From contig NZ_FXAJ01000001.1 of the NCBI RefSeq assembly GCF_900177535.1, positions 868,001-932,000 of the forward strand: a stretch of DNA of 64,000 bases. Reading direction: 5' to 3'. The notes under the pieces are model-generated. The model was not told the origin of the DNA. It saw nothing but the letters and a program-made list of their open reading frames with translations, and did no database searches. This stretch comes from Priestia filamentosa (GTDB lineage Bacteria; Bacillota; Bacilli; Bacillales; Bacillaceae_H). A program made the translations under genes and the position numbers. Shown here in pieces: positions 7,190 through 15,027 of this stretch. Numbering within the stretch: the first letter of the stretch is position 1; every line of letters starts with the position of its first letter.

Positions 7190-8628
7190 CAAAAAATGGT
7201 GGATATACAATTGAAGTTGATCCAGACAAGCTTGATGAATTAGCAAGCGGAATTGGTACAGCGGAAATGAAATGTAGCTTTGCCCTAAGTAAATTAAAGT
7301 GGGGCATGGGAAGCATAGCCGCTGATATTGCCGGTGTTGGCGGCGGTAATATTAATCACCTTCAAGAGAAGTTTGAAGGCTCTATTAAAAAATATAAAGA
7401 CCTACTAGATGATTCGCAAGCATTTGTGAAGAAAACAGCGGCAGACGTGAGACAGCTTGATCAATCATGGCAAGCCAAACTAGGACGGACAGTTGGAGAA
7501 TTCTCAGGTTGGTACGATCTTCAGCGCACGTTCGGCGAGTATGACCCACAAACAGGTGAAAAAATTACAGGAGGTCAGCGTGCTGAAGCGGGAGTTATGA
7601 CGATCCTCAACTTCTCGCCAGGAAAAGCCATTGGCGTTGCTGCTAAAGGTGGAAAGATGGCCAAAACGGCAAAGATTGGACAGGAAGCTTCAGCCCTTGG
7701 TAAAATAAAAAGTGGTAGAAAAGCCGTTAACCCTGCTGTTTTTAAAGACTTCTTTTCTGGCGCATGGAATAGTATGAAGGGTCGGTTTAGGTCGGCTAAG
7801 GAGTACATAGTTAAGGGGAAAGAAGCGGTTAAGCGAGTTCGAGAGAATATCGGTAAGGTAGAGGTTCCTGTAGGTGTGCGTGTTGCGGATACGGGCGTAG
7901 GGATGAGAACTATAGTGCCGGAGAAAAGATCTATTAAAGATCTTACATCCCAATTTGCCGTTAAGGTTAAAAGTAATGCAACAAAAAAAGTTGATCCAAA
8001 GTATGATAATCTACCAAAAATCGATCATCGTGGTTACCCTTATACTGAACTTGATGAAGTTATTGCAAAGGGATATAATGCTGAAGGAAAAGTTGCGGAA
8101 CGCTGGGTAGTACCTAAGGGATATGAAAGTGTTGAACATTTTCTTAAGCATGTTGATGATAAAACTATTAAAGAATACGGGTATGATAGTGTAGAAGAAT
8201 TTAAAACCGTAACAGGTTTGATTGACAAGCATTTAAATGCTTCTTCAAGGCATAGTATTATAAATAAGTCACTGGCAGGAAGTACACATGAAAAAGGTGT
8301 AGATTATGATGTTTTAGGTCTCCCAATATTTAAAGGGGATGCTGTAAAATTTACTACTAATTTGCGGGAGGACTTATTTATAGCTAGGGACCCTGATCAA
8401 TTTGGAAGTTGTACCAATGCTCTAAAGGAGGCAATTGATAAAGGGGAAATTTCAAAAGACTTGTTTACAGAGAAGCAACTTGCTCAAATTAATCGTGGAA
8501 AGGCAAAAATCCAAGATCTCACGTGGCATCATCATCAAGTACCTGGAAAAATGCAGCTAGTTGTAACCAATATACATCAGGCTAATCATTTAGGTGGAAA
8601 TAAATTATGGGGAGAGGGAATTAGATGA
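7186..8628 (+). CDS. Polymorphic toxin with C-terminal WHH (HNH/Endo VII) nuclease
   Basis: A 480-residue three-part protein. Residues 1-100 are a helical WXG/LXG-like delivery domain. Residues about 105-145 (WYDLQRTFGEYDPQTGEKIT, then a Gly/Ala-rich hydrophobic patch) resemble a pre-toxin TG linker. The C-terminal ~110 residues carry a nuclease with TWHHHQVPGKMQLVVTNIHQ and ANHLGGNKLW, matching the WHH group of the HNH/Endo VII fold; His residues would bind metal and act as the general base. There is no signal peptide, consistent with type VII secretion. The ATGA overlaps with both neighbours make a helper-toxin-immunity operon. The secretion machinery is outside this window. Confidence 0.82.
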   Translation: MTKNGGYTIEVDPDKLDELASGIGTAEMKCSFALSKLKWGMGSIAADIAGVGGGNINHLQEKFEGSIKKYKDLLDDSQAFVKKTAADVRQLDQSWQAKLGRTVGEFSGWYDLQRTFGEYDPQTGEKITGGQRAEAGVMTILNFSPGKAIGVAAKGGKMAKTAKIGQEASALGKIKSGRKAVNPAVFKDFFSGAWNSMKGRFRSAKEYIVKGKEAVKRVRENIGKVEVPVGVRVADTGVGMRTIVPEKRSIKDLTSQFAVKVKSNATKKVDPKYDNLPKIDHRGYPYTELDEVIAKGYNAEGKVAERWVVPKGYESVEHFLKHVDDKTIKEYGYDSVEEFKTVTGLIDKHLNASSRHSIINKSLAGSTHEKGVDYDVLGLPIFKGDAVKFTTNLREDLFIARDPDQFGSCTNALKEAIDKGEISKDLFTEKQLAQINRGKAKIQDLTWHHHQVPGKMQLVVTNIHQANHLGGNKLWGEGIR

Positions 8629-9113
8629 GAAAATTAAATTGGGAATTTGCGGATGAACCTGTTAGTGAAGAGTTTGTTAGGAACATTGGAAAAGAGTTGG
8701 GATATGAGTTTCCAGAAGATTATATTAAGTGTGCAGCTAAATATAATGGAGCGAATGTAGAGCCGGAAGTATTCGATGTAGAGGGTAAAGAAAGAGTATT
8801 CGGAGCACTACTAACTTATGATAAATCCATTGGTGAATACATTGTGAATATTTACAATGACTATAAATCTACCTTACCTAAGGGATTGGTTCCTATCGTA
8901 TTGGATCCAGCTGGTAACTTAGTTTGTTTTGATTATAATGATAGTTATAATAGTCCTATTGTAGTTTTTTGGGAACATGAAAATGCAGGTGAAAAGGAAA
9001 TAATTATGAAAGAAGAGGGATTAACGGTAGACGAAGTAGAAAAAGTAGCTAGAGAAAATGTGTTTTATGTAGCAGATACATTTACAGATTTCCTTAATAA
9101 ATTACATGATTAA
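8625..9113 (+). CDS. SUKH-family immunity protein to the WHH toxin
   Basis: Begins in the last four bases of the toxin gene, so it is the presumed cognate immunity protein, protecting the producer and its kin by binding the nuclease domain. 162 residues, SMI1/KNR4 fold: KELGYEFPEDYIKCAAKYNG, then DVEGKERVFGALLTYD, NLVCFDYND and PIVVFWEHENAGEKE, ending VFYVADTFTDFLNKL. It is clearly paralogous to the protein at 13174-13677, sharing PIVVFWEHE-like and ARENVFYVADTF segments almost unchanged. Confidence 0.88.
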   Translation: MRKLNWEFADEPVSEEFVRNIGKELGYEFPEDYIKCAAKYNGANVEPEVFDVEGKERVFGALLTYDKSIGEYIVNIYNDYKSTLPKGLVPIVLDPAGNLVCFDYNDSYNSPIVVFWEHENAGEKEIIMKEEGLTVDEVEKVARENVFYVADTFTDFLNKLHD

Positions 9114-9118
9114 TAAAG

Positions 9119-9153
9119 AAAGGATTGGAATGTAATTATTCCAATCCTTTTTT
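9119..9153 (+). terminator. Terminator of the toxin-immunity operon
   Basis: AAGGATTGGAA / TTCCAATCCTT stem followed by TTTTT, just after the immunity stop codon. Confidence 0.9.
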
Positions 9154-9352
9154 ATTAATCACTCAAATATTATTATCTATTACTTTCTTCTAATACTAAA
9201 GAAGTAATAAGTAGTAAGAAGACAATCTTATTATAACATGTTGTTGATAATATTAAGGCAGTAAGGGAGATAGAAGGAGAAAGAGATGACATGGTTAGAA
9301 TCCAATCCTTAAAGAACTAGGTGATATTGCGAAAAGGAGGCGTAATTAGGAA

Positions 9353-10495
9353 ATGGATAATAAACAGGTTGCAAAGGAAATTCGTTCAGCTATAAAAAAA
9401 GGTGACGCTGAAAAAGTAGTCGAATTAATCAACTCTGATACGGAACTTTTAAATATGATGACTCCTTTTGGGACATGGCTTCACGTAGCGGCTTCTAGAG
9501 GACAGTTAGACATAGCTAAAAAACTAGTAGAACTAGGTTCAGATATTAATATGGTAGGGGGAGTTTATAATGGCGGTGCGTTAAATGTGGCTGCTTCTGC
9601 AGGTCACATTGATATAGTAGAGTATTTATTATCTTGTGGAGCTCATATGGACGTCAGTGAACCAGAGAAAAATCCGCTATTTGGTGCTATAAGTAATGGA
9701 CATGTTGATACCGCAAGACTATTAATTGAGAGTGGCATAGATACAGAGGTTAAATATAATGGTGAATTCATGAAAGATATGGATGCATTAGCTTTCGCAA
9801 AAGAACAAGGTCAAAAAGAAATTGTAAAGTTATTAGAAGGCCAAAAAGATCATTCTGTTAATATGCCTGAAATAAAGGGTAATTATCACGATATAATTTT
9901 AGATCATATAACTAAATACTTTGGACCTGTTAAAACTACTATAAGTGAAATTGTTCCTGGTAGTAGAATATCGGTAAATGTCCATGTAATTCCTCCGTCA
10001 GTGGACAAAGGTTTCTTAACACTTGTCACTACAGGAATGAGTGATGAGCCTATGGATTATTCTAAGGAAGAAAATGTATTTAAATATGCAGAGTTGTTAT
10101 TAAAATTACCTCCTGACTGGAAGATTGACAAAGATTATATAGGGAATCAAGAGTATTATTGGCCTCTTAGTTGGTTAAAGAAAGTGGCCCATATTCCGCA
10201 TGTTTATGAAGGTTGGCTTGAAGAAGAGGTTATTCTGCCAAATGGAGAGCCTCCACAACCATTTGCATCAAATACGAAATTGTCATGTATAATGATATGT
10301 CGCCCTTCAGAAAGTGGATTGGATAGTGTACATACTGCACAAGGAAAGGTGCATGTTTACACACTTGTTCCTATTTATGAAGAAGAAAGAGATTTAGCTT
10401 TAGAGAAAGGCCATGAATATTTACTGAAAAAAATGCATGAGAAAGGTATTTCTGATGTATTAGACATAAATAGGGTGAATGTTGGTAGAGAATAG
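9353..10495 (+). CDS. Ankyrin-repeat plus SUFU-domain immunity protein
   Basis: 380 residues in two parts. Residues about 1-165 hold four or five ankyrin repeats (GTWLHVAASRGQLDIAKKLV, GGALNVAASAGHIDIVEYLL, and one with NGHVDTARLLIESGIDTE). Residues about 175-375 form a suppressor-of-fused domain with SLIC-like core pieces WPLSWLKKVAHIPHVYEGWL and VYTLVPIYEEERDLALEKGH. Both domains are known immunity folds of bacterial polymorphic toxins, and their fusion is plausible for that role. It lies downstream of the WHH toxin but after a terminator, so it is a separate unit. Its C-terminus has a degraded relative at 12826-12964. Confidence 0.82.
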   Translation: MDNKQVAKEIRSAIKKGDAEKVVELINSDTELLNMMTPFGTWLHVAASRGQLDIAKKLVELGSDINMVGGVYNGGALNVAASAGHIDIVEYLLSCGAHMDVSEPEKNPLFGAISNGHVDTARLLIESGIDTEVKYNGEFMKDMDALAFAKEQGQKEIVKLLEGQKDHSVNMPEIKGNYHDIILDHITKYFGPVKTTISEIVPGSRISVNVHVIPPSVDKGFLTLVTTGMSDEPMDYSKEENVFKYAELLLKLPPDWKIDKDYIGNQEYYWPLSWLKKVAHIPHVYEGWLEEEVILPNGEPPQPFASNTKLSCIMICRPSESGLDSVHTAQGKVHVYTLVPIYEEERDLALEKGHEYLLKKMHEKGISDVLDINRVNVGRE

Positions 10496-10531
10496 TTTTT
10501 ATAATTGCATATAGGAATTTAGTATGTAAGA

Positions 10532-10562
10532 AAAAGATTGGGGTAACATCCCAATCTTTTTT
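10532..10562 (+). terminator. Terminator after ankyrin-SUFU gene
   Basis: AAAGATTGGGG / CCCAATCTTT stem with a short loop and a TTTTTT tail. Confidence 0.88.
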
Positions 10563-10588
10563 GCTTTACCATCACTTCATAGAATAAG

Positions 10589-10690
10589 ATGAAGTTTATA
10601 GAATACGAACCTTTAGGTTTACTATCTTCTAGGGATGAGGATAAACAGTTTGTCTTGAACTATATTAATAATCAAAGAGATCAAGATTAG
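10589..10690 (+). pseudogene. Possible gene tail in the immunity island
   Basis: A 33-codon frame reading MKFIEYEPLGLLSSRDEDKQ, then FVLNYINNQRDQD and stop. There is no ribosome site before the ATG, and composition is protein-like and hydrophilic at the end, as in the C-terminus of an immunity protein. It could also be chance. Listed because three similar tails occur within 3 kb. Confidence 0.3.
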
Positions 10691-10776
10691 AATAACCTTA
10701 ACTTTAAAAAGTGTAGGGTATTTTATATGTCTTATAGTAGAAGGTTAGATTCTCTTTTTAAACTGAACATTTTAGT

Positions 10777-10817
10777 AAAAGCACTTAATTATCTATAATA
10801 GATATTAAGTGCTTTTT
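10777..10817 (+). terminator. Terminator-like hairpin
   Basis: AAAAGCACTTAAT / ATTAAGTGCTTTTT is a strong stem with a T-tail, but no intact gene precedes it. It probably belonged to the gene whose tail remains at 10589-10690. Confidence 0.8.
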
Positions 10818-11016
10818 ACTTCTAAATAGTAAAACCTACTAGGTAATGTTGGTGATTAAAAATAAAACTAACAATGAAATTGTAATTACAAAGTATAAAC
10901 TTTTTGATAGGTTTTAAGGAAGAAGTCCGCTTTCTAAAGGTAAAGTTAAGATGGAAGGCAGCGGAGAAAGTAAAACGCGGATTACTATTATATATATTTC
11001 GAAGGGGTGTAAAAAG

Positions 11017-11559
11017 ATGCTACTGCCGGGGGAATTTAAAAGGCGTTGGGATGCTAACAAAAGTGGCCCTCTTATTAAATTTAATAATAAAAGTTTAAGG
11101 AACACGAATTTTTCAGACGAGTTAAAACAGTTTTTATGTAGAGGAGGATTACCTAAATCTCCCCCACCATATTTAGAGTTGAGAGGGGTACTAAAGCCTA
11201 TTACAACAGTATTTAATATGCCAAAAGAGTTTCAGCAGTATTGGTTTCTGGGGTCAACTGGTTCAGGGAATCCGATATGTATAACTGAGGAACAAGAAAA
11301 TGTGGTATTCCTTGATAGTAGTGATCATTATAAAGAGGTGTTAATAAATCGTTCTCTATCTCAATTTGCGGAATGTTTATTAGTTTATTCAGAAATGATT
11401 GATAAGGCGATAGATGCAAACGGTGAGGATGCTTTTGTTGATAATGATATACCAGATTCGGTGATTAAGTGGTTGAAAAAAGAATTAGAAAGAATTGATG
11501 TTAAGTGTATGGAAGAAGGATGTTTTTGGTTTGATGAGATTAAGGATTTGTTTGAATAG
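11017..11559 (+). CDS. SUKH-4-like immunity protein
   Basis: A 180-residue acidic protein. Start MLLPGEFKRRWDANKSGPLI, then LPKSPPPYLELRG, FWFLGSTGSGNPIC-like core (the actual residues are YWFLGSTGSGNPICITEEQE) and VVFLDSS. The end has a helical QFAECLLVYSEMIDKAID segment. The GSTGSGNPICI and VFLDS pattern is the SUKH-4 arrangement, in which a short beta unit reads the protein's cognate toxin. ATG 11017 is chosen because AAGGGGTG lies upstream. No toxin gene is adjacent. Confidence 0.6.
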   Translation: MLLPGEFKRRWDANKSGPLIKFNNKSLRNTNFSDELKQFLCRGGLPKSPPPYLELRGVLKPITTVFNMPKEFQQYWFLGSTGSGNPICITEEQENVVFLDSSDHYKEVLINRSLSQFAECLLVYSEMIDKAIDANGEDAFVDNDIPDSVIKWLKKELERIDVKCMEEGCFWFDEIKDLFE

Positions 11560-11606
11560 CCTATCCGAATAATATTATAAGGTTGTTGTAAGGATACTTT
11601 AAAAGT

Positions 11607-11699
11607 GTGAATCCTGAGGAATTTAAAGAGGTCTTAGAAGGGACTATTCAAAGATATAAAGATTCAGGTAAGGTTAATTCTTTAGATCTTGAAGTTTAA
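11607..11699 (+). pseudogene. C-terminal gene remnant
   Basis: The frame from 11607 reads VNPEEFKEVLEGTIQRYKDS, then GKVNSLDLEV and stop. It has no usable ribosome site. It is a convincing helical protein tail left between two immunity-type genes. Parent not recognised. Confidence 0.4.
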
Positions 11700-11720
11700 T
11701 TAGGAGAGTGAAAAAATAGT

Positions 11721-12176
11721 ATGAAAGAATTTGAAGATAAATTTAGTGAATTACAAGGGGATATGATCTCTATATGCATGGAATTCGTTGAAGATCGAGC
11801 GGATAAAGTATATGTGTATGTTTCATGTGAAAAAGGTGTGATATCAAGCAGTTTTTTTTATTCCATTAACAATACATATGTAGAAGCTCATAAAGTGAAT
11901 GATGCACTGAAGGACGGGGATCAAACTATTGATGTATCTCCAAAACGAGGGTTTATGGTATTAGATATTATCAACAGTAATATTAGAAAAATTAGAGAAT
12001 TATGCAAAGAATATGAAAGAGACATGCCAACGGAGATGAAAATGATATACGATGTTAAGAGTGGAGGGGTTCAAGCCGAGTACAACTATGATTTAGTTCA
12101 TACTATTGATGATGTAAAAACATCTAGCGCTTTTGCCGATGAATGGTTTGAAGAGATAAAAAATAATAATCTTTAA
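11721..12176 (+). CDS. YezG-like immunity protein (DUF600 type)
   Basis: A 151-residue acidic protein: helix FEDKFSELQGDMISICMEFV, a beta sheet region around VYVYVSCEKGVISSSFFYSI, and an end PTEMKMIYDVKSGGVQAEYN with the terminal DEWFEEIKNNN. The last pattern (a beta hairpin with a 'DV..G..... Y.Y' core followed by a Trp-Phe-Glu helix) fits the YezG family. YezG neutralises the LXG nuclease YeeF in B. subtilis. The ribosome site is poor: AGGAG is 14-15 nt before ATG 11721, so expression may be low. The partner toxin is absent. Confidence 0.6.
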   Translation: MKEFEDKFSELQGDMISICMEFVEDRADKVYVYVSCEKGVISSSFFYSINNTYVEAHKVNDALKDGDQTIDVSPKRGFMVLDIINSNIRKIRELCKEYERDMPTEMKMIYDVKSGGVQAEYNYDLVHTIDDVKTSSAFADEWFEEIKNNNL

Positions 12177-12234
12177 TAGGAAGATTAGAATACAGTGTTT
12201 TTCTAAATAGCATGGTAAATTAGGAGGTCACAAA

Positions 12235-12612
12235 ATGAGTGTGTCCATTTATTACACTGCACAACGTAAACAAAAACTTACAGACTATGAGCAAGAAGCT
12301 ATTAATAAATTAATTGCGAATTACTCGGTTGATGAAGAAATTGAAAAATATACCCGTACAGGTGAAGGATATAATTGGACAAGCTTTTACGTTTACAATC
12401 CTGAAAATCCAACAGAAGAGAATGTTATTTTCGAAGGTTCAACCCAGCTTCCTGATAACAGTGAAGAGGCTATGTGGGAAGGTGTTCAACATTGGTCTGC
12501 ATTGCTTTCACAAATTCGCTGTGTGATTTCGGATGCAGAATGGCATGTACATATCGATGACCACGTACTCTTTTGGGATGATAAGTATTTAGAATATGAT
12601 TTGTCGAAATAA
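12235..12612 (+). CDS. Small acidic protein of unknown function, probable immunity gene
   Basis: 125 residues, cytoplasmic and acidic. It begins MSVSIYYTAQRKQKLTDYEQ, has an aromatic beta region YNWTSFYVYNPENPTEENVI, and ends WHVHIDDHVLFWDDKYLEYD. AGGAGG with 7-nt spacing precedes ATG 12235. No family recognised. Its position inside a run of immunity genes, its small size and its acidity are the only reasons to suspect the same role. Confidence 0.6.
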   Translation: MSVSIYYTAQRKQKLTDYEQEAINKLIANYSVDEEIEKYTRTGEGYNWTSFYVYNPENPTEENVIFEGSTQLPDNSEEAMWEGVQHWSALLSQIRCVISDAEWHVHIDDHVLFWDDKYLEYDLSK

Positions 12613-12695
12613 AGGTAGTGTTAGAAGCTTTGAAAATTATTTGGAGTAAAGGTGATAGTAACCTAGCTTTTATATTCATTAAAAGGAGGTTTACA

Positions 12696-12964
12696 ATGAT
12701 CATAAACGATAAGATTTTTGGTACCCTTTATCATGAATGTGGGTGGACAAACTATACGACTATTAACTTTCTTGGAAATGAACTTAAAATAGATTTAATA
12801 GTTGAAAGTGATGAAGATGGCTTATTCGATTCCCACTTTATGAAGAAGAACGTCAGCTTGCGATGGAAAAGGGAGAAGTGTATTTGCTAGAGAAATTAAG
12901 AAGTCAAATTCCTGATTTATATATTATGAATCCTAATCGAATCAATGTAGGGTGTACATGTTAG
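12696..12964 (+). pseudogene. Chimeric immunity pseudogene (DUF2004/DUF6985-like head, SUFU tail)
   Basis: A good AAGGAGG precedes ATG 12696. The first ~45 codons (MIINDKIFGTLYHECGWTNY, then INFLGNELKIDLIVESDEDG) look like the head of a DUF2004/DUF6985 protein. After about 12826 the sense shifts by one frame and continues as LIRFPLYEEERQLAMEKGEV, then YLLEKLRSQI and NPNRINVG, ending TAG 12962-12964. That tail matches the end of the ankyrin-SUFU protein at 10495 (VPIYEEERDLALEKGHEYLL ... INRVNVG). It is best explained by a deletion joining two different immunity genes. Confidence 0.7.
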
Positions 12965-13013
12965 GTACTGTTAAATCATTAAGATCACATGACCAAGTAG
13001 CAGGAAGCTATTA

Positions 13014-13169
13014 TTGATATCAAATTATAGAGTGACAACACACAAGTTGGATATTTGTTGTCACTGGTTTGAAAAGGAGACATCTTCAGGGGATAATGTC
13101 TATAATTTTCTTAATGATGGAACAAAGGAAAAGGGCCTTTTTATACGATTGCAAAATAAAAGAGGATGA
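13014..13169 (+). pseudogene. Possible gene remnant before SUKH gene
   Basis: An open frame of 51 codons reads LISNYRVTTHKLDICCHWFE, then KETSSGDNVYNFLNDGTKEK and GLFIRLQNKRG, stopping five bases before the next ATG. No start codon with a ribosome site was found. Protein-like, but chance cannot be excluded. Confidence 0.3.
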
Positions 13170-13173
13170 TTAG

Positions 13174-13677
13174 ATGAATGGAGTAAAGTGGAAGTACCTT
13201 GAAAGACCAGTTAATGAGCAAGAGATAAGAAAAGTTGAAAAGGAATTGAACGTAATCTTTCCCGCTGATTATAAACAGTGTGTCCAAATCAACCACGGGG
13301 CATCACCAGAACACTTTGTATTAGATGTAGAAGGAACAGAGCGAGCATTTGGTAGTTTACTTATGATTAACACACCTGAAAGTGCAAGTGATATAGTAAG
13401 AACTTATGAAAGCTATAAGGATACTCTTCCAAAAGATATTATTCCATTTGCTGATGATCCAGGAGGGAATCTTATCTGTTTTGACTATAAAGAACGCAAG
13501 GGGAATCCTATTATAGTATTTTGGGAACATGAAGAAGCATGCGAGAAAGAAATATTAATGGAAGAAGAGAACTTAACAGAAGAAGAAGCAGAACAAGTAG
13601 CAAGAGAGAACGTTTTTTATGTGGCAGATACGTTTGCTGAGCTTCTTCAAAAATTACGTAAGTATGAGGGGAACTGA
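13174..13677 (+). CDS. SUKH-family immunity protein, paralogue of 8625-9113
   Basis: 167 residues, SMI1/KNR4 fold: KVEKELNVIFPADYKQCVQI, then DVEGTERAFGSLL, PGGNLICFDYKERKGNPIIV and FWEHEEACEKEILM. The C-terminal ARENVFYVADTFAELLQKLR is nearly the same as in the WHH-toxin immunity protein. It may give added protection against that nuclease or a variant of it. AGAGGATGA upstream of ATG 13174 serves as the ribosome site. Confidence 0.87.
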   Translation: MNGVKWKYLERPVNEQEIRKVEKELNVIFPADYKQCVQINHGASPEHFVLDVEGTERAFGSLLMINTPESASDIVRTYESYKDTLPKDIIPFADDPGGNLICFDYKERKGNPIIVFWEHEEACEKEILMEEENLTEEEAEQVARENVFYVADTFAELLQKLRKYEGN

Positions 13678-13917
13678 GTTTTTGAAATAACATAGTTTCT
13701 CCATTATTATTCGTACAATCTTTGGTGCTTTAAAATAGAAGAAAACAATTTCCTAGTTTATATCATTGCTTATATAAAAGATTTCATGGTGCAATTGAAA
13801 CCTTTAAAAAATCGTGTTCAATATAGAGTACCTATGGTTGGAATATTAGAACTTACAATAGTAAAAATACAAGAACAATGATTATGAGAACGTTTAGCAT
13901 AAGGAGGCATATCTCTA

Positions 13918-14892
13918 GTGAAATTTAAAATAGCTCACTCCTTTCCAGCTACAAATGAACAAGACATTCAAGCTTTTGAAAAAGGGTATAACTTGTCTCT
14001 ACCACTCGAGTATAAAACGTTCCTTCTCCAACATAACGGAGGACAGCCAGAGCATAATAAAATAAAGATGTACGATGCAAAGTATGATGCTTCACTTGGA
14101 ACGATTGTAAAATCCTTTCTGTCATTATATAAGGAAGCGGAAGATAACTTAGAGGCAATGTATGTGAAATATGCTAAAGGAAAGATTATTCCATCTAAGT
14201 TTCTTCCTATTGCTATTGCTCCAAGAAAAAATCTTCTTTGTTTATCATTACGCAAAAAGGATTATGGTGTCGTATATTATTTTGAAATTGATGACTTTGA
14301 TAAAGAGAATTTAAAAGAGGAAGGAAGAACATTAGCAGCCACTTCATTCTTAAAATTTTTAGATGCACTTGCTCTTGAATATGATATGATACCAAATCCA
14401 GCAGAACTTGTTCCGCTTCCACCGCCCCAAAAGAAAAAGGAGCTGGAGAAAAAAGATGTAACAATCGGGAACATCCAGTGGTGTGATGTGGAAGAGATTA
14501 CAGAAGAAGAAATTCATAAAGTAGAAGAGAATCTCGACGTCATCTTCCCAACGGATTATAAGGAATATGTAAAGAAGTGCAACGGAGGTTTTCCGAACAG
14601 AGATGAGTTTTATTTTGATGATGGCTGTTGCAGTGTGTCTCTTCGAAATTTAATTAGTCTTCATCATGATATGCTTGCTACGTATGAAGACGTTAAATCC
14701 TATATTCCAGAGAAAGTGATTCCTTTTATGGAAACGAGAAGCGGTGATTTTTTTTGCTTGGACTTCCGGGAAAGTTTAACGTCTCCTCCTATCGTCTATA
14801 TGGATCATGAAGAAGAAGGAGACGAGTCCATATCAGCGCTTTGTGACACATTTACAGAGTTGATTACAGGATTAGAATTTGAAAAAGATTAG
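13918..14892 (+). CDS. Tandem SUKH-domain protein
   Basis: 324 residues with two consecutive SMI1/KNR4 domains. Domain 1 (about 5-150) starts with FEKGYNLSLPLEYKTFLLQH and NGGQPEHN. Domain 2 (about 180-322) starts with EENLDVIFPTDYKEYVKKCN and has DFFCLDFRESLTSPPIVYMD near its end. They are joined by a Pro/Lys linker (LVPLPPPQKKKELEKKDV). Start is GTG 13918 with AAGGAGG 8-9 nt upstream. Two different domains in one chain suggest binding of two toxins or a two-site grip on one. A terminator follows. Confidence 0.85.
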   Translation: MKFKIAHSFPATNEQDIQAFEKGYNLSLPLEYKTFLLQHNGGQPEHNKIKMYDAKYDASLGTIVKSFLSLYKEAEDNLEAMYVKYAKGKIIPSKFLPIAIAPRKNLLCLSLRKKDYGVVYYFEIDDFDKENLKEEGRTLAATSFLKFLDALALEYDMIPNPAELVPLPPPQKKKELEKKDVTIGNIQWCDVEEITEEEIHKVEENLDVIFPTDYKEYVKKCNGGFPNRDEFYFDDGCCSVSLRNLISLHHDMLATYEDVKSYIPEKVIPFMETRSGDFFCLDFRESLTSPPIVYMDHEEEGDESISALCDTFTELITGLEFEKD

Positions 14893-14898
14893 TTTAGT

Positions 14899-14939
14899 AA
14901 AAAGAGTATTGAAACTAGCTTTCAATACTCTTTTTTTAT
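14899..14939 (+). terminator. Terminator after tandem SUKH gene
   Basis: AAAGAGTATTGAAA / TTTCAATACTCTTT stem and TTTTTTT tail, closing the immunity island. Confidence 0.9.
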
Positions 14940-15027
14940 AATCTAACAGCCGATGATTTTTTAATAGATTACTAAAGTGGAAATAAGTGTTAGAATTAGA
15001 TGGAAAATGTAGTAAAGGAGCTCTAAC

